Shown here: positions 1 through 6,543 of the stretch, piece after piece
Numbering within the stretch: the stretch's first letter is position 1
Layout: each line of letters starts with the position of its first letter
From: Spirochaetales bacterium
Lineage (GTDB): Bacteria; Spirochaetota; Spirochaetia; Sphaerochaetales; Sphaerochaetaceae
Assembly: GCA_028723145.1 (NCBI GenBank)
Contig: JAQYFM010000029.1
Span: forward strand, 1 to 14,981
Length of the DNA: 14,981 nt
Direction of reading: 5' to 3'
Notes under the pieces: generated by a model
What the model was told of the DNA's origin: nothing
The model's database searches: none
Seen by the model: only the letters and a program-made list of their open reading frames with translations
Made by a program: the position numbers and the translations under genes

Positions 1-5
1 GCTAT

Positions 6-186
6 GGGGAGAATATAAGGTAGGTAAGTGCATGATTCAGCCATCTTCGACGTAACTATGGGACTGAAATAAACTCCCGATTAAGTAGACTGAAAGGGCT
101 TTTAGCGAACCATTGACCTGTAGGTAACCAATCCACGAATAACAGAATGGTCAAGTGCCGAATAACTGACAGCCTATGTTCTTCCC
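6..186 (+). ncRNA. Candidate structured RNA, family not recognised
   Basis: The two ends of this segment pair: 6-20 (GGGGAGAATATAAGG) with 173-186 (CCTATGTTCTTCCC), giving 14 pairs with one bulged A at 18. Two of the pairs are G-U wobbles (9/183 and 14/178) when read on the plus strand; on the minus strand they would be A-C mismatches, so the plus strand is the likelier RNA strand. Inside lie a hairpin made of TTCAG+CCAT (36-44) with ATGG+CTGAA (58-61, 64-68), and TTGACC (113-118) pairing with GGTCAA (149-154). Every long reading frame is broken. I compared it from memory with tmRNA, RNase P RNA, SRP RNA, 6S RNA, glmS and group I/II intron cores and saw no signature match. It could be a standalone small RNA, or the 3' part of a mobile-element RNA cut by the window edge. 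No T-tract terminator follows; 187-246 shows nothing else certain. Confidence 0.4.
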
Positions 187-246
187 AACACTCATTTAAA
201 ATATGTAAAACTTCTATTGACAAGAGGTCACATCATAACAGTTTGT

Positions 247-1338
247 TTAAATATAATGTTCAGGAAGAGAATATTTAAAATGGTCTAATCCTCTCGATTC
301 CCTATGAATATAATCTACGACACTAAAAAGTTGTCTTGCATTACCTCTCCAACGTTTGTCAATAAAGAAAGTATAATCATCAATTATTCTATCATAATTT
401 TGCTTATCCTCCCAATATCGTATTAATAGAGGAATATCTTCTTTTCTTTCTCTGAGAGGCTTTATTGAGATGGTATGGTAATTAATTCTATGGAACAAAT
501 CTTCTCTTAAAATACCATTTGTAATTAACTCAATTGGATTTTTATTTGAAATTGAAATTAGCTTACACTTTGAATAGCGAGGAGAACACGAGTATTCTCC
601 TATTCTTCTATATGAACCATCCTGTATAAATCTTAATAACTGTGATTGTGATTGAAGTGAAAGATTTTCTATTTCATCAAAGACTAATGCTTTACCATTA
701 GCTTGCTCTACATATCCTACAATATCTCTATCAGAACCAGTGAAAGACCCTTTTTTAGCTCCAAATATTGCTGACTCAGCTAAGCTAGAATTAAGTAGTC
801 CACAATCAACATAGATAGAATCTTCTTCTTTACCACCTGTAATATATCTAGAAATAATTTCTTTTCCTGTTCCAGTTTCACCATAAATAAAAACAGGTTT
901 ATCAGTAAGAGAATACTCTTTAGCTTTTTCTCTTACATTTTGAGCATTTTCAGAAATTCCTATAAATAAATCTTCAAGGTTTTGTTGCTTTTGGCTTTTA
1001 TCCTCTTTAAGATTTAAAGCAGAAGCAAGTTCATGCTCACTAAAAGGCTTACTTAAACAGGTATAATTTCCAAGTTTTGTGACAACATAGCCATTCATTA
1101 AGTTTTTTGGACATAGTATTATTATCTTGTAATCATTATTCTCTTGGTTTGAAAATAAAATCTTTAAGTAAGCATAGTTAGCTGAAAGGTCAACAATAAT
1201 AATACTACCTTTCTCAATAGTTGATATTTTACTTACAATATCTGTGCATTCTTTAATAAAAACACAATTTTGCTGTAAAACTTTATTTACTTTTGTCCTA
1301 CTATGAACATCTGTGGAAAAAAGATAACAATTTTCCAT
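247..1338 (-). CDS. Sigma-54-dependent activator: degenerate receiver plus AAA+ domain, no DNA-binding domain
   Basis: This 363-residue protein is an NtrC-type bacterial enhancer-binding ATPase that would remodel RpoN-RNA polymerase. Residues 1-110 look like a diverged receiver domain: D10, a possible phospho-acceptor D50 at the end of strand 3, and K97 in SKPF are kept. Residues 125-345 are the AAA+ domain, with Walker A GETGTGKE (153-160), sigma-54 contact loop GSFTGS (196-201, usually GAFTGA), Walker B VFDE (219-222), arginine-finger region LREDLFHR (277-284) and RWRGNARQL (329-337). The family normally continues with a Fis-type helix-turn-helix of about 60 residues. Here translation stops 26 residues after that motif, and the 60 bp downstream encode no helix-turn-helix in any frame. 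Such truncated activators are known (H. pylori FlgR, chlamydial CtcC) and act without an enhancer site. The start is supported by AAGGAG at 1344-1349. Its target genes cannot be told from this window. Confidence 0.9.
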   Translation of the reverse strand: MENCYLFSTDVHSRTKVNKVLQQNCVFIKECTDIVSKISTIEKGSIIIVDLSANYAYLKILFSNQENNDYKIIILCPKNLMNGYVVTKLGNYTCLSKPFSEHELASALNLKEDKSQKQQNLEDLFIGISENAQNVREKAKEYSLTDKPVFIYGETGTGKEIISRYITGGKEEDSIYVDCGLLNSSLAESAIFGAKKGSFTGSDRDIVGYVEQANGKALVFDEIENLSLQSQSQLLRFIQDGSYRRIGEYSCSPRYSKCKLISISNKNPIELITNGILREDLFHRINYHTISIKPLRERKEDIPLLIRYWEDKQNYDRIIDDYTFFIDKRWRGNARQLFSVVDYIHRESRGLDHFKYSLPEHYI

Positions 1339-1371
1339 TCTTTCTCCTTTTTATGTGCGAAAAAAACGATG

Positions 1372-1387
1372 TTTTGGGACCCCAAAA
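1372..1387. promoter_or_regulatory. Near-perfect palindrome in the leader of the sigma-54 activator gene
   Basis: TTTTGGGACCCCAAAA is a 7-bp inverted repeat around a 2-nt centre. It lies about 11-26 nt downstream of the predicted transcription start of the minus-strand activator gene, where a repressor operator could sit. As RNA it is a short hairpin followed after 5 nt by seven Us (1360-1366 on the minus strand), so a weak attenuator is the alternative reading. No regulator is identified. Confidence 0.4.
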
Positions 1388-1404
1388 ATTCCTTTTGTAT
1401 TTTT

Positions 1405-1433
1405 AGAATAAATGTACTTTTTATTTCTGACAA
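1405..1433 (-). promoter_or_regulatory. Sigma-70-type promoter for the sigma-54 activator gene
   Basis: On the minus strand, a -35 box TTGTCA (1428-1433) is followed after exactly 17 bp by a -10 box TATTCT (1405-1410). The predicted start near 1398 gives a leader of about 60 nt ending in the AAGGAG ribosome site. The 5/6 match of the -35, the ideal spacing and the position just upstream of the gene make this one of the better promoters in the window. Confidence 0.55.
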
Positions 1434-1493
1434 GAAATAAATTTGATTTTTTATACATATTATAATTATTACTAATTAATTTTGTGTATTTAG

Positions 1494-1518
1494 AAAAAAA
1501 AATCACTACAATTGATTT
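1494..1518 (-). terminator. Weak intrinsic terminator after rsmE
   Basis: On the minus strand, AAATCA (1518-1513) pairs with TGATTT (1505-1500) around a 7-nt loop that contains the rsmE stop codon, and runs into a tract of nine Ts (1502-1494). The stem is short and AT-only apart from one G-C pair, so termination may be inefficient. The U tract is the stronger part of the evidence. Confidence 0.4.
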
Positions 1519-2252
1519 GATAATAAAGTTTCAATAGCACCAATAGCAAAAATACCAGCAGTTTCAGCTCTTAAAATATTAGTAGGAAGAAGAATAGGTG
1601 TTGCATTGTTGTTTTCTAGAAATTCACACTCTTCATCTGATATTCCACCTTCACTGCCAATAATAATAGATATTTCATAAGACTTTATATTTTTTAAAGC
1701 TTCTAAAAGATTTTGGGTTTTACCTCTGCTACTTTGATGGAGAAAGAAAATAGGATAAGGAGAATCAGAAATAACATCTTTTATATCAATTACTCTAATA
1801 TCCCTTACCTTTGTATTAGAACCACTTTGTTGTACTGCTTCTTTTTGAATATCAGAAAGTCGTCTTAAATCATGCTCTTTAAACCCTTTTTCTTGAGAAA
1901 ACTGAGATGTAATAAAAACTATTTCTTCAACACCTGCCTCAGTAAGCATTCTAATTATAGTTTCATTCTTTTTTCCCTTGCAGATAGCTTGATAAACTCT
2001 AATAGGTGGAATTGCATCACGATATGCTGAAAAGGAATCTAGAAGATGTTCTTCTGGATTCTCTGTAGGTGTCAATGATAGCATGTCTTCTGAGATAATA
2101 GAGGCATCATAATAGTTATTATTGATATCTTTACATGTAAAAATATCACCAACTTTTAACCTTAATACCTTAATTAGGTAATCTTTTTCTCTTTTTCTTA
2201 AGATGTAATCACTTTCACCTGAATATGATTTATCAAGTATAAATATTCTCAT
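1506..2252 (-). CDS. rsmE: 16S rRNA (uracil-1498-N3)-methyltransferase RsmE
   Basis: RsmE is a SAM-dependent SPOUT-fold enzyme that methylates N3 of U1498 in helix 44 of 16S rRNA within the assembled small subunit. The 248 residues match the family length. An N-terminal PUA-like part carries VLRLKVGD (29-36). The knotted C-terminal catalytic part shows EAVQQSGS (138-145), IGSEGGIS (199-205 region) and NILRAETA (225-232), which correspond to the family's EA-QSGR, IGPEGG and LGxRILRxETA motifs. The Arg-rich segment usual around residue 115 is diverged (ITSQFSQEKG). Its ATG overlaps the TGA of the upstream protease gene in an ATGA arrangement, so translation is probably coupled; AGGTGA precedes it. 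Confidence 0.93.
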   Translation of the reverse strand: MRIFILDKSYSGESDYILRKREKDYLIKVLRLKVGDIFTCKDINNNYYDASIISEDMLSLTPTENPEEHLLDSFSAYRDAIPPIRVYQAICKGKKNETIIRMLTEAGVEEIVFITSQFSQEKGFKEHDLRRLSDIQKEAVQQSGSNTKVRDIRVIDIKDVISDSPYPIFFLHQSSRGKTQNLLEALKNIKSYEISIIIGSEGGISDEECEFLENNNATPILLPTNILRAETAGIFAIGAIETLLSNQL

Positions 2253-3691
2253 TTTTCACCTTGCAAATAATTAATTGCTTCAATCAAAGCATTATCATAA
2301 TTGGTATCTACTTTTGGCCTTTCTTCATATGGCATTGAATAAATATATTCGTTTCTTATTAAGAGTTTTAATGCAATATCACTTACTCCTATATCATTAT
2401 GAGCTGCGGCAAAACCATCCATATTTTCTTTTGTATACTCTGGATGAGTTTTTATATAGGATGTTATTTCATCTTTATTGTTTTCTACAAAGTTATAATA
2501 TGCTTTTATTTCTTCATCTGAATATTGATGTTCTTCAACAATAATATCTGGAGTAATTCCTTTTTTATGGATGTTATTGCCCTTTGGTGTAAGATAATAA
2601 GCAGAAGTAAACTTGATATATCCATTCTTCCATACTGCGGACTCTTGAATAATTCCTTTTCCAAAAGAAGGAGATCCAATTACAGTTGCCCTCTCATTTT
2701 CTTGCAAGGCAGCGGTTAAAATCTCACTTGCTGATGCTGTTCCATTGTTTGTTAATATTACTATTGGTAAATTTAATACTTTTCTTGTATCGTTATTTGA
2801 AATGGTAGAGTAATCTTGCTTACTAGAACCATCTTTATGCTGAATTGACATTATGGTTTCTCCTTCTGGTAAGAAGAAGTTTGCTATCATTATTGCTGAA
2901 TCAACAATACCTCCACCATTATTTCTTAAATCTATAATTAAGCCTTTAATACCATTATTCATTAATTTTTTTAAATCTTCACTAAAGAGTTCATGAGTCT
3001 TTTGGTTAAATGTTGAAATACTAATATAACCAATATCTGTATTTTCAATAATCAATGAAGTTGTATTTGGAGTAGTTACTTCTTCAGGATAGAGCGTAAC
3101 ATCAAAAACTGCATTTCCTCTATTTATTGTTAATGTGATAGGTTCACCTTTTTTACCTCTAATTAATTTAGAGGCTTCATTAGCTGTTAAATCATAAACA
3201 GTATCACCATTAACATGAGATATTAAATCGCCAGAACGAATTCCTGCTCGATCTGCAGGACCACCAGGAAATGGTGCTATGATTTCGACCATATAAGTTT
3301 CTTTTTTATCCCAATCGATGAAAGCAGGAGAATACTTTGTTAAATAAGTACCAATACCAACATATGTTCCAGAGATGTCTTCATTAAACTCTTGGCTTTC
3401 TTCCTCTGTAATATACTCAGAATATGGATCATTTAAAGCTTTAAAAAGAGCTTTTGTAAGTTCTTCATCGACTTTATCTATATCGATATCGTAGAGAAAA
3501 TTTTGATTTAAGTATTGGTATAGAGTATTTAATCCAAGAAGTGTTCCTGAGATATTTGTAACTTGAATTTGAGATAGTGCAGAGGTAGTAGATGCTTGTT
3601 TTGAAGAAGTATTTTCGCTAGATGCTCCTGCAAATACAGTTGATAAAGAAAAAAATATAATTAAAAGCAGTAGTAAGGTCTTTTTTAACAT
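2249..3691 (-). CDS. ctp: C-terminal processing peptidase (S41 family, PDZ-containing)
   Basis: This 480-residue protein is an exported tail-specific serine protease that trims or degrades envelope proteins. Residues 1-21 form a signal peptide (KK, a run of leucines, then VFA), with no lipobox cysteine. A helical region (45-110) precedes a PDZ domain at about 130-205 with its PGGPADRAGIRSGD loop. The S41 catalytic domain follows, with GLIIDLRNNGGG (250-261), NNGTASASEI placing the nucleophile at S320 and E323, and GSPSFGKG placing the general base at K345. The 25-residue Ser-to-Lys and 3-residue Ser-to-Glu spacings equal those of plant CtpA. TPDIIVE (380-386) closes the core, and about 95 further residues form a C-terminal helical tail. 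No Shine-Dalgarno precedes the ATG, and a TACAAT box ends 7 nt before it. It is the first gene of a pair with rsmE. Confidence 0.95.
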   Translation of the reverse strand: MLKKTLLLLLIIFFSLSTVFAGASSENTSSKQASTTSALSQIQVTNISGTLLGLNTLYQYLNQNFLYDIDIDKVDEELTKALFKALNDPYSEYITEEESQEFNEDISGTYVGIGTYLTKYSPAFIDWDKKETYMVEIIAPFPGGPADRAGIRSGDLISHVNGDTVYDLTANEASKLIRGKKGEPITLTINRGNAVFDVTLYPEEVTTPNTTSLIIENTDIGYISISTFNQKTHELFSEDLKKLMNNGIKGLIIDLRNNGGGIVDSAIMIANFFLPEGETIMSIQHKDGSSKQDYSTISNNDTRKVLNLPIVILTNNGTASASEILTAALQENERATVIGSPSFGKGIIQESAVWKNGYIKFTSAYYLTPKGNNIHKKGITPDIIVEEHQYSDEEIKAYYNFVENNKDEITSYIKTHPEYTKENMDGFAAAHNDIGVSDIALKLLIRNEYIYSMPYEERPKVDTNYDNALIEAINYLQGEK

Positions 3692-3698
3692 ATTTATA

Positions 3699-3727
3699 AT
3701 TGTAAATAAAATGTGTTAATAGTTAAA
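3699..3727 (-). promoter_or_regulatory. Candidate promoter giving a leaderless ctp mRNA
   Basis: On the minus strand TACAAT (3704-3699, 5/6 to consensus) lies 7 nt before the ctp ATG at 3691. A weak -35 TTTAAC (3727-3722) sits 17 bp upstream. The transcription start would fall at or next to the ATG, which fits the absence of any Shine-Dalgarno sequence. Confidence 0.4.
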
Positions 3728-3742
3728 GACTCGATTTCTTGA

Positions 3743-3771
3743 TTGACTGATTATCTTTTGATAACTACACT
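3743..3771 (+). promoter_or_regulatory. Promoter giving a leaderless lgt mRNA
   Basis: TTGACT (3743-3748, 5/6) and TACACT (3766-3771, 4/6) are separated by exactly 17 bp. The -10 ends 6 nt before the lgt ATG at 3778, so the predicted start nucleotide is the A of the ATG or a base next to it. No Shine-Dalgarno sequence is present. The promoter is divergent from that of ctp within an 86-bp spacer. Confidence 0.5.
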
Positions 3772-3777
3772 TTTCAT

Positions 3778-4740
3778 ATGTTTTGCTTTATTAATTATCC
3801 TTCATGGATAAAACCGGAAGTATTTTCTTTTTTACCAATACGTTGGTATGCAGTTATGTACATTGTGGCATTTGGAATTGCATATTTATTATTCAAATAT
3901 CAGGTAAAACATGATCAACTATTAAAGATTTCAAATGATGATATTGAAACGCTTTTTATGTACTGCATTATTCTATTATTGTTATTTGCACATCTTTTTT
4001 CTGTATTCTTTTATAGCGATGCAAAATACTACCTTACACATCCTTGGATGATATTTTGGCCATTCGAAGAAGGAAAATTTGTAGGACTTCCTGGTATGAG
4101 TTACCACGGTGGTGTTGTTGGCGCAATATTAGGTGGACTATGGTTTGCAAAAAAGAAAAAACAAGATTTCTTCTTACTTGCAGATACAGCGTGTGCAGGA
4201 ATTCCTTTAGGTTATACTTTTGGACGATTGGGAAATTTTATTAATGCTGAGTTATATGGAAGAGTTACTGCTTCACCTTTTGGTATGATATTCCCTAATG
4301 CGCAAAAGTTTTCAACAAACTATGAATGGGTTCAAAATATCTGTAATGAGTGTGGTATTGAGTATGTTTTAGGTGAGTATGTTAATCTTCCAAGACATCC
4401 ATCGCAGTTATATGAAGCACTATTTGAAGGTATAGTTCTTTGGTTAATTTTATGGTTTATTTGTCGTCCTTTGATTATTAAAAAAGGATTAAAACCAGGT
4501 TCTATGCTATCATTTTATTTGTTTGGATATGGTTTCTTTAGATTCTTTATAGAGTACTTTAGACAACCAGATAATAATATTGGATATGTTATTGCACTGG
4601 GAGATAGAAGTGATAATATTGCTCTATTTCAGTCGTTTTTAAATATCTCAAAGGGACAGATTTTCTGCCTCTTAATGATGGCCTCTTCCATCATATTGTT
4701 TATTATTGTTAATAGGAGAAGAAAGGATGTTAAGCGTTGA
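3778..4740 (+). CDS. lgt: Phosphatidylglycerol--prolipoprotein diacylglyceryl transferase
   Basis: Lgt is the inner-membrane enzyme that moves the diacylglyceryl group of phosphatidylglycerol onto the lipobox cysteine of prolipoproteins, the first step of lipoprotein maturation. The 320 residues contain about seven hydrophobic segments. The signature features are present: N-terminal RWYAVMY (22-28), GMSYHGG with H110 (H103 in E. coli), GRLGNFINAELYGR with R150 and N153 (149-162), RHPSQLYEA (206-214), and the C-terminal R255/E259/R262 set in FRFFIEYFRQPD. The N-terminus aligns from the first residues with E. coli Lgt, which supports the chosen ATG although it has no ribosome site. A stretch around 170-205 is longer than in E. 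coli and contains two cysteines. It starts a plus-strand operon and overlaps the next gene by 14 nt. Confidence 0.97.
   Translation: MFCFINYPSWIKPEVFSFLPIRWYAVMYIVAFGIAYLLFKYQVKHDQLLKISNDDIETLFMYCIILLLLFAHLFSVFFYSDAKYYLTHPWMIFWPFEEGKFVGLPGMSYHGGVVGAILGGLWFAKKKKQDFFLLADTACAGIPLGYTFGRLGNFINAELYGRVTASPFGMIFPNAQKFSTNYEWVQNICNECGIEYVLGEYVNLPRHPSQLYEALFEGIVLWLILWFICRPLIIKKGLKPGSMLSFYLFGYGFFRFFIEYFRQPDNNIGYVIALGDRSDNIALFQSFLNISKGQIFCLLMMASSIILFIIVNRRRKDVKR
4714..4718 (+). promoter_or_regulatory. Ribosome binding site deciding the aminopeptidase start
   Basis: AGGAG lies 8 nt before the ATG at 4727, inside the end of lgt. It favours that ATG over an in-frame TTG at 4706, which has no ribosome site and would add seven residues not expected for the family. 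Confidence 0.65.
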
Positions 4741-6505
4741 TGAGAGAGTAAGAGCATTACGTGCTCTTATGGAAGAAAAAGGATATGATGCATATCTTGT
4801 AACTGGTACAGATCCTCACATGAGTGAGTATGTTGCATCACGTTGGAGAACAAGAGCTTTTATCAGTGGTTTTACTGGTTCAGCAGGTACTGTTTTAGTT
4901 ACAAAAGATGATGCAATATTATGGGTTGATTCAAGATATTTTATTCAAGGAGCTGCTGAAATTAGTGGTAGTTGCTTTAGATTAATTAAGCTTGATATTG
5001 ATGATAATCCTGATCCTTATACTTACATTGAAAAGAATATAAAATCTGGCTTAACAGTAGCAACAGATGAGTGTGGTATCAACATTGATTCATATAATAA
5101 TTTAAAAAAGAGATTTGGTAAAAAAGGTATTTCATTTGTTGCAAGTGAGGATTTACTTGATAAGATTTGGGAGAATAGACCAAGTATTCCAAATTCTACT
5201 CTTAGAAGTGTTCCTCTTGGCTATTGTGGCCTTGAAAGTAGTGATAAGCTTGCAAAAGTTAGAGCTACCTTAAAGGAAAAAGGTGCTGATTACACATTTA
5301 TCTCTTCAATAGATGATATCGCATGGCTTACCAATTTAAGAGGTGATGACATTAAATGTAATCCTGTATTTATGTCATTTGCTCTTATAACTATGGATAA
5401 AGCATACTTATTTACTTCTCCTACAAGATTTACTGATGAGGTTAAATCTATTGTTGAAAAAGATTTTATTATAAAGCCATATGAAGAAGCCTATACTGAA
5501 CTTAAGAATCTTGTGCTTGGTGTTGCTTATTACAATCCTGAAAGAGTTAATATGGCATTTGCTTCAGTTTTAGATGTTGAATCATCTATTACAGGTCGTG
5601 ATATCACAACAGATTTAAAGGCAAAAAAGAATGAAATAGAAATGAGAGGTATGAGAAGAAGCCATTTAATGGATGGTGTTGCTTATATCAATTTCTTATC
5701 AAAGCTTAATACAACTCCAGATGGTTCTCTTGATGAAATTGCAGTTTCAACACTTCTTGAAAAAGAAAGAGAGAGACTTGAAGGGTATCTTGGACCATCC
5801 TTTAATCCTATTTCTGGCTTTAAAGAACATGGTGCTATGTGTCACTATAGTGCTACCCCTGAGTCTTCAAAGAAAATTGATTGCGATGGTCTATTAGTTT
5901 TGGATACGGGTTCTCAGTTTTACTATGGAATGACAGATATTACTAGAACTCTTTGTTTTGGAAATCCTACAGAGGAAGAAAAGAAAGATTACACATTAGT
6001 ATTAAAAGGTCATTTAGCTCTTGCAAGACAGATTTTCTATAAAGGAACTAAAGGTTATCAACTTGATGTTCTAGCTAAACAATACATGTGGCAAGCAGGT
6101 ATGACATTCTACCATGGAACAGGTCATGGTGTTGGATTTAACCTAAATGTACATGAAGGTCCTATGAATATTTCTAGTAAGCCAATCGATGTAGCCCTTG
6201 AAAAGGGTATGGTTGTTTCAGATGAGCCAGGAATCTATAAAGAAGGACGTCATGGTATTAGAATAGAAAACCTTATTGCTGTTGATGATTATGTACAAAC
6301 AGAGTTTGGTTCTTTCATGGCTTTTGAAGTATTAACAATGGTTCCTTATGAGAAAAAATTAATTGATCTTAAATACCTTGATGATAGTGAAATTGAACAG
6401 ATTAATGCTTATCATCAGTGGATTAAGGAAGAATTAATTGGCCTTGTTGATGAAGATGCAAAAGCTTATCTTGAAAGTGCTACTTCTCCACTTGTGAGAG
6501 AATAA
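4727..6505 (+). CDS. pepP: Xaa-Pro aminopeptidase (M24 family, three-domain aminopeptidase P)
   Basis: This cytosolic dimetal enzyme removes an N-terminal residue that precedes proline. The 592 residues are the long, three-domain form like eukaryotic XPNPEP1, not the roughly 440-residue E. coli PepP, so the symbol is approximate. Two creatinase-like N-terminal domains (about 1-300) precede the pita-bread catalytic domain. Counting from MLSVDE, the metal ligands are D393 (LLVLDTG), D404 (MTDITRT), H467 (HGTGHGVG), E500 (SDEPGIY) and E514 (RIENLI). The active-site histidines are H373 (CHYSATP), H463 and H476 (NVHEGP). Spacings between these residues match human XPNPEP1 apart from one residue. 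All catalytic residues are present, so it should be active. It overlaps lgt and is probably translationally coupled to it. Confidence 0.94.
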   Translation: MLSVDERVRALRALMEEKGYDAYLVTGTDPHMSEYVASRWRTRAFISGFTGSAGTVLVTKDDAILWVDSRYFIQGAAEISGSCFRLIKLDIDDNPDPYTYIEKNIKSGLTVATDECGINIDSYNNLKKRFGKKGISFVASEDLLDKIWENRPSIPNSTLRSVPLGYCGLESSDKLAKVRATLKEKGADYTFISSIDDIAWLTNLRGDDIKCNPVFMSFALITMDKAYLFTSPTRFTDEVKSIVEKDFIIKPYEEAYTELKNLVLGVAYYNPERVNMAFASVLDVESSITGRDITTDLKAKKNEIEMRGMRRSHLMDGVAYINFLSKLNTTPDGSLDEIAVSTLLEKERERLEGYLGPSFNPISGFKEHGAMCHYSATPESSKKIDCDGLLVLDTGSQFYYGMTDITRTLCFGNPTEEEKKDYTLVLKGHLALARQIFYKGTKGYQLDVLAKQYMWQAGMTFYHGTGHGVGFNLNVHEGPMNISSKPIDVALEKGMVVSDEPGIYKEGRHGIRIENLIAVDDYVQTEFGSFMAFEVLTMVPYEKKLIDLKYLDDSEIEQINAYHQWIKEELIGLVDEDAKAYLESATSPLVRE

Positions 6506-6520
6506 ATAAATATATAGAAT
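6492..6520 (+). promoter_or_regulatory. Internal promoter for gpmI
   Basis: TTGTGA (6492-6497) and TAGAAT (6515-6520, 5/6) are spaced by 17 bp at the very end of the aminopeptidase gene and in the following spacer. The predicted start is near 6527, leaving a short leader with AGAGGA (6531-6536) 7 nt before the gpmI ATG. This would give the glycolytic gene expression independent of lgt. Confidence 0.45.
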
Positions 6521-6543
6521 AAAGGAAATAAGAGGAAAATATC

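Noticed and set aside
2..52. Open frame ending in KVGKCMIQPSST followed by TAA, as the C-terminus of a gene entering from the left
   Set aside because: Only 16-17 codons are visible, no family is recognised, and the first part is one strand of the 14-bp RNA closing helix.
70..199. Minus-strand open stretch of about 40-50 codons through the RNA region
   Set aside because: No start with a ribosome site, no recognisable protein, and it coincides with RNA pairing.
172..234. Minus-strand promoter TTGTCA with a TTTAAA -10 that would start the RNA at 186
   Set aside because: The wobble pairs in the closing helix favour plus-strand transcription, and the -10 is poor.
2275..2719. Plus-strand open frames opposite ctp
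   Set aside because: Shadows of the well-supported protease gene; low-complexity translations with no ribosome sites.
4706..4726. TTG start for the aminopeptidase
   Set aside because: The ATG at 4727 has a proper AGGAG and matches the family N-terminus.
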